Of a stretch of DNA of 64,000 nt, positions 52,486 to 61,018 are shown in pieces. Each line of letters begins with the position of its first letter. Positions within the stretch are counted from its first letter, which is position 1. Under the pieces are notes generated by a model that saw only the letters and a program-made list of their open reading frames with translations, was not told where the DNA came from and did no database searches. A program made the position numbers and the translations under genes. This DNA comes from Halomonas faecis (lineage in GTDB: Bacteria > Pseudomonadota > Gammaproteobacteria > Pseudomonadales > Halomonadaceae): NCBI RefSeq assembly GCF_010993975.1, contig NZ_JAACZO010000002.1, positions 1-64,000 of the forward strand. Reading direction: 5' to 3'.

Positions 52486-53592
52486 ATGAGCGATCCGGCT
52501 CTCATGCTGAGTGAGGCGGCCAGGCAAGCCTTGGCCTGGCTAGAGGGTGAGTGGCAACGCGCCTACTCGCGAGCCGGAAAGGGCAAAGGGTGGCGCTCAT
52601 TGGCTTTGGTCAAGACTCTCCAGCAGAAGGGGGTGTGTCAGACCGAGCTGAACGCCTGGCAGGTGCTCGAAGAGTTAGGCCGTGCTCAGCTAATCCAGCT
52701 TCCGCCGGGGGTTGTGCTTTCGCCGCATGCAAAGCTGTCGGTGAAAGTGGAACTGGCTGCCACTCGCAGGGACGCTCTGGTAACGGCTGCCCCTTCCCTG
52801 GATCCACGGCTGGCTTTGACGACGTCGCAGCTGTCGGCCTGGCGTCGGGCACAGGAGGGGCCTCTCGGTAGCTGGAGCAGCGAGGATCAGCTAGCACTGG
52901 CCGAAGGGCTCAGGCGCCTGGCCAATGACTTACCGGGGGCGTATGCGCTGAGCCCCTTCGTGGCCAGCGCGCGTTACCTGCTGGGAAGCAGCAAGCTGCT
53001 CGAGGCGCTGCCGGTCGAGCTGGTGCGCGCGTTCGGTATCGAGCGGGCCAGCTTCCAGCCGGCCGAGACCTGGCTGCTGGCCAGCATCCCCGAGCAGCCC
53101 GAAGGACTTCTGCTGATCGAAAATGCCCAGAGCTTCACCCAGGCATGCCGCGTGGGATGCGATGAGCGCCTGGCATTGGTCTGCACGTTCGGTTACGGCC
53201 TCTCCCTTGCCAACGCCTTGGCGGGGGGAGATCGGGTGCGCTTGGTGGGGCAGGGCACAGCCAGTGTCACTTTGTTCGATCTACTGACTCTGCCCGGTCC
53301 CACCTACTGGGGCGACCTCGATCCCGAGGGCTTGCGCATCTTCCAGCGCCTGCGTTACTGCCTGCCAGAGCTGGCGCTTTCCGCCTTGTTCGGTCCCATG
53401 CAGACTGGCTTCGAGAGGGGGGCCCGACACCCGCTCGATGCATTGACGGGCAAGGCAGGTCAGCGCCCCTCCGCGGATTGGCAACATGGGCTCGACCAGG
53501 AGTGGCTCGAGGACGGCCAACTCATGTGTCTGGCAGGAAAACCGCTCGAGCCCGCCATGCAGGAGGTTCTGCTGTCCCGCCTGCGGGAATGA
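52486..53592 (+). CDS. TOPRIM-type nuclease subunit of a Wadjet/Mks-type system (JetD/MksG-like)
   Basis: 368 residues. The N-terminal half is a helical arm; the C-terminal half has the TOPRIM-like metal site: LLIENAQSFTQA (Glu near residue 212) and TYWGDLDPEGLRIFQRLR (D-x-D at 277-279), matching the JetD (DUF2220-type) pattern of an acidic residue plus YWGDxDxxG. In Wadjet this subunit cleaves closed-circular plasmid DNA after extrusion. It follows the SMC gene by 3 nt and has no separate promoter visible, so it belongs to the operon. Both metal-ligand motifs are intact. Confidence 0.8.
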   Translation: MSDPALMLSEAARQALAWLEGEWQRAYSRAGKGKGWRSLALVKTLQQKGVCQTELNAWQVLEELGRAQLIQLPPGVVLSPHAKLSVKVELAATRRDALVTAAPSLDPRLALTTSQLSAWRRAQEGPLGSWSSEDQLALAEGLRRLANDLPGAYALSPFVASARYLLGSSKLLEALPVELVRAFGIERASFQPAETWLLASIPEQPEGLLLIENAQSFTQACRVGCDERLALVCTFGYGLSLANALAGGDRVRLVGQGTASVTLFDLLTLPGPTYWGDLDPEGLRIFQRLRYCLPELALSALFGPMQTGFERGARHPLDALTGKAGQRPSADWQHGLDQEWLEDGQLMCLAGKPLEPAMQEVLLSRLRE

Positions 53593-53648
53593 TGCAGCCA
53601 AGTCGGATGCAATCAAGTCGAGAGTCATGTCCAACCGGGAGGGAAAGT

Positions 53649-53957
53649 ATGCGCGTCATCATCGATCTCTGCGTAGTGCCACTGGGTGTCGGCGTGTCGG
53701 TCTCCGAGGAGATCGCCGCCTGTCAGCGGGTAATCGAGGATTCCGGTCTCGAACACCGGATGCATGCCTACGGAACCAACATCGAGGGGCCGTGGGACGA
53801 GGTGATGGCGGTGGTCAAGCGCTGCCACGAGGTGGTGCACGAGATGGGCGCACCGCGCATCACCACGACCATCAAGCTGGGGACGCGGACCGATCGCACG
53901 CAGTCCATGGCCGACAAGGTGGAGAGTGTCGAGGCGAAACTGCGCGACTCGCAGTGA
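53649..53957 (+). CDS. MTH1187-family thiamine-binding protein
   Basis: 102 residues. VIIDLCVVPLGVGVSVSEEIAAC, LEHRMHAYGTNIEGPWDEVM and VVHEMGAPRITTTIKLGTRTD are the YqgV/MTH1187 pattern; such ferredoxin-fold tetramers bind thiamine or HMP. Role in metabolism unclear. GGGAGGG precedes the ATG at 53649. It lies 56 nt after the jetD-like gene on the same strand; co-transcription is possible but no functional link is expected. Confidence 0.88.
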   Translation: MRVIIDLCVVPLGVGVSVSEEIAACQRVIEDSGLEHRMHAYGTNIEGPWDEVMAVVKRCHEVVHEMGAPRITTTIKLGTRTDRTQSMADKVESVEAKLRDSQ

Positions 53958-54071
53958 ACGCCGGGCATGTCGTGCTGCTGCCATTCGACGGAGGAATCCG
54001 GCACACTACGCACTCTTTTTTGGTCGGATCGCATGCCTTTTGGCTATTCAACAGCATTTTTACGGTGATAC

Positions 54072-55532
54072 ATGATGACTCCCCATTCCCCGCGCACCCA
54101 GTGGCTCGGTCGCTGGGGCTTCGTGCTGGCGGCTACCGGCTCCGCGGTCGGCCTGGGCAACATCTGGAAATTCCCCTACATGACCGGCGAATACGGGGGC
54201 GGCGCTTTCGTGCTGGTCTATCTGGCCTGCATTTTGGCCGTGGGGGTGCCGGTGATGATGACCGAGATCGCCTTCGGTCGACGTGGCCGCGGCAGCCCCA
54301 TCGACGCGGTGCGCCGGGTGGTGAGCGAGTCGGGACGCAGCGGCGCCTGGTCGCTGCTGGGCTGGATGGCGATGCTCGCCGGCTTCATGATCCTGTCGTT
54401 CTACGTGGTGGTGGCCGGCTGGTCCTTCGCCTACCTGTGGAAGGCTGTGAGTGGTGGCTTGGCTGGAGCCAGCGTCGACGACATGGCGGCGACCTTCAAG
54501 GCCAACAACGCCAACCCGCTCAACCTGGGTTCATGGAGCACTCTGGTGACGCTCGCCACCATGCTGATCGTCGGCAAGGGGGTACAGGCCGGCATCGAGA
54601 AGAGCGTGAGCTGGATGATGCCGGGCCTGGTGATCATGCTGGTGATCCTGATCGGCTACGGGGTATTCTCTGGCGGTTTCATGGACGCGCTGCGTTTCCT
54701 GTTCGTGTTCGATGCCGGAAGTCTCTCCAGCGAGGGCATGCTGGCGGCACTGGGCCATGCTTTCTTCACCCTTTCCCTGGCTTCCGGCGCCATTCTCACC
54801 TATGGAAGCTACCTGCCGGCGCGGACGTCGATCGCCCGTACCACCGTCACGGTGGCCATCGCCGATACGCTGGTGGCGCTGATGGCGGGGCTGGCCCTCT
54901 TCCCGGTGATCTTCGCCAACGGCATGAGCCCCGCAGGGGGGCCGGGGCTGCTTTTCATGAGCCTGCCGCTGGCCTTCCAGGCGATGCCGCTGGGCGGGCT
55001 TTTCGCCATCCTGTTCTTCGTCATGCTCTCCATGGCGGCGCTCACCTCGGCAATCTCCATGGTCGAGGCCACGGTTTCCTGGCTTTGTGACAACAAGGGC
55101 ATTGCGCGTCGCGACGCGGCTTGGGGCACCGGTATCGTGCTATGGCTGGTCAGTACCCTGGCGATGCTCTCCTTCAACGTCGGTGCCGACTGGACGCTGG
55201 CCGGTCGTCACTTCTTCGACTGGCTCGACTATCTCACCTCACGCTGGATGATGCCGCTAGGGGGGCTGGGCATGGCGCTGCTGGCCGGTTTCGTGCTGAA
55301 CAGCGAGACCTTTCGCGACGAGCTGAATCTCGGCCCGCGCTGGTATGCCCTGTGGCTGTTCATGGTGCGCTACGTGAGCCCGCTCGGCATCCTGTTGGTC
55401 TTCGTCGATGCCCTGGGCATCGCGCGTATCGAGTTCGGTGCCCATTGGCCGTGGCTGTTGGCGCTCCTGGTAGCGACCACCGTGATTGGAGAGTGGGTCA
55501 GCCCGCGTTTGAGACGCCAACTGGCTGGTTGA
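54072..55532 (+). CDS. Sodium-dependent transporter, NSS/SNF family
   Basis: 486 residues, about eleven to twelve membrane helices. TGSAVGLGNIWKFPYMTGEYGGGAF is the sodium/substrate-binding first helix, and GMSPAGGPGLLFMSLPLAFQAMPLG and FTLSLASGAILTYGSYLP are later conserved segments. Family members import amino acids or other amines with Na+. The substrate is not readable. Double ATG at 54072/54075. Single gene, converging with the minus-strand block that follows. Confidence 0.92.
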   Translation: MMTPHSPRTQWLGRWGFVLAATGSAVGLGNIWKFPYMTGEYGGGAFVLVYLACILAVGVPVMMTEIAFGRRGRGSPIDAVRRVVSESGRSGAWSLLGWMAMLAGFMILSFYVVVAGWSFAYLWKAVSGGLAGASVDDMAATFKANNANPLNLGSWSTLVTLATMLIVGKGVQAGIEKSVSWMMPGLVIMLVILIGYGVFSGGFMDALRFLFVFDAGSLSSEGMLAALGHAFFTLSLASGAILTYGSYLPARTSIARTTVTVAIADTLVALMAGLALFPVIFANGMSPAGGPGLLFMSLPLAFQAMPLGGLFAILFFVMLSMAALTSAISMVEATVSWLCDNKGIARRDAAWGTGIVLWLVSTLAMLSFNVGADWTLAGRHFFDWLDYLTSRWMMPLGGLGMALLAGFVLNSETFRDELNLGPRWYALWLFMVRYVSPLGILLVFVDALGIARIEFGAHWPWLLALLVATTVIGEWVSPRLRRQLAG

Positions 55533-55635
55533 GCATCGCTGCGTGTGCTTGCCGATACGCCAGGCCTTGGTGACAGCACCAACCGCTCCGCCATCCGGCC
55601 AGTAACGCCAGGGATGCCGTTGAGCGGCAGTGGGG

Positions 55636-56733
55636 TCAGGGATGAGGCTCGGGGCGGCGGGACCAGCGGCGATATTCTCGGGTCCAGCGGGACAGCAGGG
55701 CCTCGCGCTTGAGCTCGTCGAGGGTGGCGAGCAGCCCCGGGCCAAGAGCGATGGGGCGCAGGGCATCGCCCAGCCGTTCGCGCAGCGCGGTGGCAGTGCC
55801 GGGGCCGTCGAGTGCTGGATGCAGGGCGCCGAGCTGGGTGCGTTCGGCGATCGTGCGCTGGCCGGTCTCGCCGATCAGGTAGTCGAGAAACCGCTGGGCC
55901 GTTTCCGGGTGAGGTGCCTGGCGGGGGATGAATGCCAGGCGTTGGGTCACCAGGGTGTAGTCCTCGGGCATCACGATGGAGAGGTCGGGATGGTCCGCCA
56001 CCTCGTCGCGCACATAGCTGCCCAGCAGGTTGTAGCCTACCAGATAGCGACCGGATTCGAGCCCATCGAGCATCTCGCCGGTGGTGTCGGCGAGCGCCGT
56101 GCGCGCCTGGCCCAGAGCGGCCACCAGATCCCAGTAGCGCGGTGAAAGACGCGATTCCTCGATGGCGTAGGTGTAGCCCGCCCCGCTGCGCTCGGGGTCG
56201 TAGGTGATCACGCGGCCGGCCAGCTCGCGCGGGTGATCGGCGAGGAGTTCGAGTAGATCGCCGTGGCTTTCGAGCTCGCCGAAGCGTTCTCTGAAGTCGC
56301 GGTGCACCACCATGACGATGGGTTCGAAGGTGAAGGCGAAGAGCTCGTATCGCCAGCGTGCCCAGCCAGGCCAGGTACGGGCTGCTCGGCTGTCGAGCGG
56401 CTGGGCGTGGCCGTCGTTGGCCAGACGATACTGCCAGGGCATGGCCGAGGAGAGAATCACGTCGGCGGCGTCAGGCGCGTCGAGGAAACGCTGGTGAAGT
56501 TCGAGCGTGGTCAGGTTGCGATAGGTGAGTTCGACGTGTGGATGGCGACGGTGAAAATCCTCGAGCAGCGGGCGTGCCTGGGGCAAATCCAGGGCCGCAT
56601 GGATGACCAGCGGTCGTGCCTGTCCCGCATCGGGTTCGGCGGGCAAGTGCAGGGTTTCTTCGCCGCTCGCTGTGAGGCTCCACCAGGTGAGTAGCAGGGC
56701 GCTCGTCAAATGCCGCAGGGCCGTGGCGGTCAT
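55636..56733 (-). CDS. Periplasmic extracellular solute-binding protein linked to a two-component system
   Basis: 365 residues with a signal peptide (LTSALLLTWWSLTASGEE). LVIHAALDLPQARPLLEDFHRRHPHVELTYRN and SGAGYTYAIEESRLSPRYWDL show the bacterial solute-binding (ABC-type, Fe3+/spermidine-like) fold. It sits as last gene of the IclR-response regulator-kinase operon, overlapping the kinase stop by 4 nt, which suggests that it senses the ligand for the kinase rather than feeding a transporter of its own; no ABC permease is nearby. The ligand may be a tricarboxylate or related acid. Confidence 0.82.
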   Translation of the reverse strand: MTATALRHLTSALLLTWWSLTASGEETLHLPAEPDAGQARPLVIHAALDLPQARPLLEDFHRRHPHVELTYRNLTTLELHQRFLDAPDAADVILSSAMPWQYRLANDGHAQPLDSRAARTWPGWARWRYELFAFTFEPIVMVVHRDFRERFGELESHGDLLELLADHPRELAGRVITYDPERSGAGYTYAIEESRLSPRYWDLVAALGQARTALADTTGEMLDGLESGRYLVGYNLLGSYVRDEVADHPDLSIVMPEDYTLVTQRLAFIPRQAPHPETAQRFLDYLIGETGQRTIAERTQLGALHPALDGPGTATALRERLGDALRPIALGPGLLATLDELKREALLSRWTREYRRWSRRPEPHP

Positions 56734-58103
56734 GGGGCCTCCCGGGGAAAGATCAGCGATACGATCAAGCCATGCCCTCCTTGTCCGTCGGTCAAGCGTA
56801 GCCGGGCGCCATGGGTGCGGGCGATGCCGTCGACGATGGCCAGGCCCAGGCCGGAGCCCTCGCTGTCATGCTGACCGCGGTGAAAAGGGCGTAGCACCAG
56901 CAGGCGGCGCGATTCGGGGATGCCGGGGCCGTCGTCCTCGACTTCCAGTGTGGGCGGCTGGGCCCGGGTGCGTACGGTGACGTGCCGGGCGCCGTAGCGC
57001 CGGGCGTTGTCGATCAGATTGCCCAGCGCTTCGTCGAGCTGCCACGTGACACCGTGAACCGGTATCGGCCCGCTGTCGCCTTCAAGGCCCAGGTCGATGC
57101 CGTCCCGGTGGCAGTGTGCCCAGTGGTCGCGCACCGCCTGGCGAGCCATGGCGGCGAGGTCGAGTTCGCTGAGTTCGGGCGTGTACTCGGGATTGTCCAG
57201 CCGGGTCAACGATAGCAGCTGCATGGCGAGCCGCGCGGTACGTGCGCTGGTGGCCTGCATGGTGACGAGTGCCTCCCGCCAGCGTCGTGGATCGTCGTGG
57301 CGTAGCGCCAGCTCGGCATGAGCCGAGAGCCCGGCCAGTGGCGTGCGCAATTGGTGGGAGGCATCGCCGATGAAGCGTTCCTGGTTGGCGCGCACCCGGC
57401 GCATGCGGGCCAAGAGGTCGTTGAGGGTTTCGCGCAATTCGGCGAGCTCGCGGGGCAGCGTCAGGTCGAGTGGTGCCAGCGTGCGCGGATCGCGGGTGCG
57501 GATGGCGCGCCGCAGTCGCGTCAGAGGCGTCAGCGCGGCGCGAATGGCTAGCAGCAGTACGACCACGGCGAGTGCCGCCATGGCCAGGATATAGGCGAGA
57601 TTGCCACGTAACAGTTCGTGAGCCAGGGCATTGCGTCCTTCGCGGCTGTGCGCCACGCGAACTTCGAAAGGTTCGCTCTGCCGCCAGTCCTCCAGCTGCG
57701 AGCGGCGTATGCCCTGACGTAACGTCAGCCCTTGCCACTCCAGGTTTCGAAAGAGCAGGGTATCGTCGCTCTCGCGGTTGCTTCGAGGGTCGTCGGGCAG
57801 TTCGGCGTTGCCGGTGATGAAACGCCCTTTGCGATCCACCAGACTGTAGAACACTCGTTCTTCGGCATCGGTGGCGAGCATTTCCAGGGCGGCCGGGGGC
57901 AGGTCGAGCCACAGGCGCTCGTCCTGCCACTGCACCTGCTCGGCAATGGCCAGACTGGCAGCTTCGAGCAGCCGGTCGAAGGCTCGGTCGGCGGTACGCC
58001 GTGCTTCCAGCCAGGCCTGTGCCACCATCAGGCCTCCCAGAATGAGTACGGGCACCAGCAGCCAGGTGAGCAGCCGGCGATAGAGGCTGTCAGCGGGCTT
58101 CAC
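56730..58103 (-). CDS. Sensor histidine kinase (TctE-like)
   Basis: 457 residues. Two membrane helices (~residues 11-30 and 167-190) flank a periplasmic sensor region, then a HAMP-like linker, the H-box ERFIGDASHQLRTPLAGLSAHAEL with the phospho-accepting His, N-box DEALGNLIDNARRYGARHV, and the G boxes VEDDGPGIPESRRL and GSGLGLAIVDGIARTHG. It should phosphorylate the response regulator encoded upstream. Homology to TctE and the divergent tctCBA genes point to tricarboxylate sensing. Confidence 0.88.
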   Translation of the reverse strand: MKPADSLYRRLLTWLLVPVLILGGLMVAQAWLEARRTADRAFDRLLEAASLAIAEQVQWQDERLWLDLPPAALEMLATDAEERVFYSLVDRKGRFITGNAELPDDPRSNRESDDTLLFRNLEWQGLTLRQGIRRSQLEDWRQSEPFEVRVAHSREGRNALAHELLRGNLAYILAMAALAVVVLLLAIRAALTPLTRLRRAIRTRDPRTLAPLDLTLPRELAELRETLNDLLARMRRVRANQERFIGDASHQLRTPLAGLSAHAELALRHDDPRRWREALVTMQATSARTARLAMQLLSLTRLDNPEYTPELSELDLAAMARQAVRDHWAHCHRDGIDLGLEGDSGPIPVHGVTWQLDEALGNLIDNARRYGARHVTVRTRAQPPTLEVEDDGPGIPESRRLLVLRPFHRGQHDSEGSGLGLAIVDGIARTHGARLRLTDGQGGHGLIVSLIFPREAP

Positions 58104-58762
58104 ATGCCCTCCAGCAGATAACCCAGGCCGCGCACCGTGCGCAGCGCTACCCCGCTGTCGGCGAGACGCTTGCGCAGGCGGTGCACGTAGACCTCGATGG
58201 CATTGTCGCCCATGGGTTCGCCCTGAAAGGCCTCTTCGGCCAGACGGGTCTTGTCCACCGGTTCGCTGGCGTGGCGCATCAGGCAGGCCAGCAGGCGCTG
58301 TTCGCGGGGAGGCAGGGAGAGCGAGTCGCCGTCGAGGGTGAAGCGCTGGGCCAGGCCGTCGAAGGTCAGCGGCCCGACCTGCAATATCTGGCCCCGCTCG
58401 CGGCGGCGTAGCAGGGCGCGCACCCGCGCCTCGAGTTCGTCGAGCGCGAAGGGTTTGGCCAGGTAGTCGTCGGCGCCCAGGTCGAGGCCTTGCACGCGGT
58501 CTTCTATGGCCCCTCGTGCGGTGAGAATCAGCACCGGAGTGTCGCGGTCGTGGCCACGCAGTGCGGCCAGGACTTCCAGGCCACCGACGCCGGGCAGGTT
58601 GAGGTCGAGCAGTATCAGCTCATGGCCGTGCTCGCGCCGCAGGAGCCGCCGATGGGCGGTGTGGCCGTCGGCCCAGTGCGTGACGGTATAACCGGCCAGC
58701 GTCAGGGCATCCACCAGCGTCTCGGCCAGCAGCGGATCGTCTTCCACCAGCAGCAGGTTCAT
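58100..58762 (-). CDS. OmpR-family response regulator (TctD-like)
   Basis: 220 residues. Receiver domain: LLLVEDDPLLAETLVDALTLAG, LILLDLNLPGVGGLEVLAALRG with the phospho-acceptor Asp near 53, and DYLAKPFALDELEARVRALL with the conserved Lys. C-terminal winged helix: LSLPPREQRLLACLMRHASEPVDKTRLAEEAF and AIEVYVHRLRKRLADSGV. Its stop overlaps the kinase start by 4 nt and its start overlaps the IclR stop by 4 nt. Likely activator of tctCBA, which it faces divergently. Confidence 0.9.
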   Translation of the reverse strand: MNLLLVEDDPLLAETLVDALTLAGYTVTHWADGHTAHRRLLRREHGHELILLDLNLPGVGGLEVLAALRGHDRDTPVLILTARGAIEDRVQGLDLGADDYLAKPFALDELEARVRALLRRRERGQILQVGPLTFDGLAQRFTLDGDSLSLPPREQRLLACLMRHASEPVDKTRLAEEAFQGEPMGDNAIEVYVHRLRKRLADSGVALRTVRGLGYLLEGM

Positions 58763-59376
58763 GTCGTGGCCTCGGCGACGGGCGTCTCGCCAGGATGGGC
58801 GATCAGTGCCCGCTCGGCAGCCGTCAGAGCGATGGTGGCTTGTTCGGCCACCAGACGCCCGGCCGGGCCGGAGAGCGCCAGCCAGCGCGATGGTTCGCCG
58901 GGCGGCATGGCCAGCCTTTGCACGATCATGGTGCCGCCGGGTAGGTCGGGGCAGGGGGTTGACTCGTCGAGCAGCGGCCAGCGGCTGCCGGGGCGCAGGT
59001 CATGGCGCAAGGGGGTGTCGGGCAGTGCGGCGAGACGGACTTCGACGTGCCCACCCAGGGCTTCGAGCAGGGCGGCAGTCTCGCCCGTCGTGGCGGCCAG
59101 ACGGTCGAGCAGTGGTTGCACTCGTGCCGCGAGATGACGGCTGGGCGGATGGCGGCGTGCCAGGCGCAACGGCGTGGGGCCGAGTTGCCAGCGGCCGTCG
59201 GCCGCACGCTGCACGTAGTCGAAGCGGGCGAGCGAGCCGAGCAGTCGCAGCAGGGTGCTCTTGTAGAAGCCGGTAGTCTGGGCCAGCTCGGCCAGGCTGA
59301 AGGTTTCCTGGGGAGAGTCGAAGGTGTCGAGCACCGTGAGTGCCCGTTCCACGGCTTCCACGCGATCCTGTGCCAT
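58759..59376 (-). CDS. IclR-family transcriptional regulator
   Basis: 205 residues, shorter than usual (about 250). N-terminal HTH: VEAVERALTVLDTFDSPQETFSLAELAQTTGFYKSTLLRLLGSL; then an effector domain (LARRHPPSRHLAARVQPLLDRLAATTGETAALLEAL). First gene of the four-gene regulatory operon and divergent from tctC with palindromes at 59483-59514. ATG 59376 has GGAG upstream; the frame continues to 59580 without a site. It may add a second, metabolite-based control to the TctDE-like system. Confidence 0.85.
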   Translation of the reverse strand: MAQDRVEAVERALTVLDTFDSPQETFSLAELAQTTGFYKSTLLRLLGSLARFDYVQRAADGRWQLGPTPLRLARRHPPSRHLAARVQPLLDRLAATTGETAALLEALGGHVEVRLAALPDTPLRHDLRPGSRWPLLDESTPCPDLPGGTMIVQRLAMPPGEPSRWLALSGPAGRLVAEQATIALTAAERALIAHPGETPVAEATT

Positions 59377-59482
59377 GGCGTGTCGTGTCTCCTGCGGGTG
59401 AAGAAGCAGCGTTGAACTTTCGTCGCAATTTACGGCAGGGGCGTTGACGCTGGTGAGCCCGGCGCCTAGCTTTCCATCCTGA

Positions 59483-59514
59483 AGAACGTTGTTCTGCCTT
59501 ACAGAATTGTAAGG
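59483..59514. promoter_or_regulatory. Two palindromes between iclR and tctC
   Basis: AGAAC-GTT-GTTCT (59483-59495) and CCTTACA-GAAT-TGTAAGG (59497-59514), each perfect in its arms, lie next to one another about 66-97 bp ahead of tctC and ~110-140 bp ahead of the IclR gene. They are candidate operators for IclR and the TctD-like regulator; which protein binds which is not shown. Confidence 0.55.
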
Positions 59515-59579
59515 TAGGTGACAGCGACCCGCAAGTCGAATCTTGCATTTCATCACGACCGACCAAGAGGACGACAACA

Positions 59580-60566
59580 ATGTCCATGAGAACGCCGCTC
59601 AAACTGATCGCCATTGCGACCCTCACCGTGAGTGCCGGCACGGCCGTGGCTTTCGAGCCCCAGGGCAAAGTGGAGTGTCTGGCACCCGCCGATCCGGGCG
59701 GTGGCTGGGACTTCACCTGCCGTAGCGTGGGCAAGGTGATGGAAGACCTCGACATCGTGCCGCGCAGCGTGCAGACCGTGAACATGGCCGGTGCGGGTGG
59801 CGGCGTGGCCTACGGCCATACCGTCAGCAAGCGAGCTGGCGACGAGCAACTGCTGGTGGCGGCATCCACGGCCACCACCACGCGTCTGGCCCAGGGGCAG
59901 TTTCCGGACATGACCGCCGACATGGTCAACTGGATCGGTGCTCTGGGAGCGGACTACGGCGTGATCGCCGTGGCCGCCGATTCCGAGTACGACGATCTGC
60001 CCGAACTGATGGAGGCGCTGCAGGACGATCCGCGTAGCGTCAAGTTCGCCGGTGGCAGTGCCAAGGGCGGCTGGGATCACCTCAAGGTGCTGATCGCGGC
60101 GGATGCCGCCGGGGTCGAGAACCTGCCACGCATTCCCTATCTCTCCTACAACAACGGTGGCGAAGCCATGACCCAGGTGGTCGGTGGCCACGTGGATGCC
60201 TTTACCGGCGATATCAGCGAGGCCCAGGGTTTCATGGACTCCGGCGACTTGCGCGTGCTGGCCGTGCTTTCCGAGGAGCGTCTGCCGGGTGAGTTCAACG
60301 AGATTCCCACCGCCATGGAACAGGGCATCGAGGCGCTGGGCCCCAACTGGCGCGGCTTCTACATGCCGGCGGAGATCTCCGACGAGGCCAAGCAGTACTG
60401 GATCGACGCCATGGACACCATCTACCAGAGCGAAGAGTGGCAGGAGGTGATGACCAACAACGGCTTGATGCCGTTCCACATGAGTGCCGGTGAGTTCGAG
60501 ACCTTCGTGACCGAGCAGATCGAAGACATCGAAACCCTCTCCAAGGACATCGGGCTGATCCAGTGA
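59580..60566 (+). CDS. tctC: Tripartite tricarboxylate transporter, periplasmic binding protein
   Basis: 328 residues with a signal peptide (RTPLKLIAIATLTVSAGTAVA then FEPQGK). VECLAPADPGGGWDFTCRSVGKV matches the TctC/BugT start that binds carboxylates, and LSYNNGGEAMTQVVGGHVDAF is the conserved mid segment. It delivers citrate or other carboxylates to TctAB. First gene of tctCBA, divergent from the IclR/two-component operon. It has AAGAGGA ahead of the ATG. Confidence 0.92.
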   Translation: MSMRTPLKLIAIATLTVSAGTAVAFEPQGKVECLAPADPGGGWDFTCRSVGKVMEDLDIVPRSVQTVNMAGAGGGVAYGHTVSKRAGDEQLLVAASTATTTRLAQGQFPDMTADMVNWIGALGADYGVIAVAADSEYDDLPELMEALQDDPRSVKFAGGSAKGGWDHLKVLIAADAAGVENLPRIPYLSYNNGGEAMTQVVGGHVDAFTGDISEAQGFMDSGDLRVLAVLSEERLPGEFNEIPTAMEQGIEALGPNWRGFYMPAEISDEAKQYWIDAMDTIYQSEEWQEVMTNNGLMPFHMSAGEFETFVTEQIEDIETLSKDIGLIQ

Positions 60567-61018
60567 TGACCTTCAACGACCGCATCTTCGGGGTGCTGAT
60601 GCTCGTCCTGGCCGTCGCGTACGGCTGGGGCGCCAGCCAGTTTCCCGAGCCGTTCGGCGGGGCCGAGAGCATTGGCCCCGAAACCTTTCCCTATCTGCTG
60701 GCTGTGGTATTGGGCCTATCCAGCCTCTATATGATGGTGCGTCCCGACCCGGATAACGCCTGGCCGTGGAGCCGTACCGGCCTGGAGTTGGTCGTCGCCG
60801 TGGTGGTGCTGCTGCTCTATGCGGGGCTGCTTCAGCCGCTGGGCTTCATCGTCAGTACGGCGCTGGCCGTGGGTACCCTGTGCTGGCGCATGGGGGCGGC
60901 TCCGCTCAAGGCCTATGCCACGGGCTTGGTGTCCGGCGTGGTGGTGTTCCTGTTGTTCAGCTTCGCCCTCGACCTCTCGTTGCCGCTGGGTGTGCTCTCG
61001 TTCTTGGAGGTGAGCTGA
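60566..61018 (+). CDS. tctB: Tripartite tricarboxylate transporter, small membrane subunit
   Basis: 150 residues, four predicted helices. FNDRIFGVLMLVLAVAYGWGASQFPEPFGG and IGPETFPYLLAVVLGLSSLYM are typical TctB. It partners TctA in the membrane complex. ATG 60566 shares one base with the tctC stop (TGATG); a GTG one codon earlier is possible. Its stop also overlaps tctA by one base. Confidence 0.9.
   Translation: MTFNDRIFGVLMLVLAVAYGWGASQFPEPFGGAESIGPETFPYLLAVVLGLSSLYMMVRPDPDNAWPWSRTGLELVVAVVVLLLYAGLLQPLGFIVSTALAVGTLCWRMGAAPLKAYATGLVSGVVVFLLFSFALDLSLPLGVLSFLEVS

Noticed and set aside
53486-55090. Plus-strand frame of 534 residues across the thiamine-binding and NSS genes
   Set aside because: Overlaps two well-supported genes in another frame; composition is R/G/H-rich shadow.
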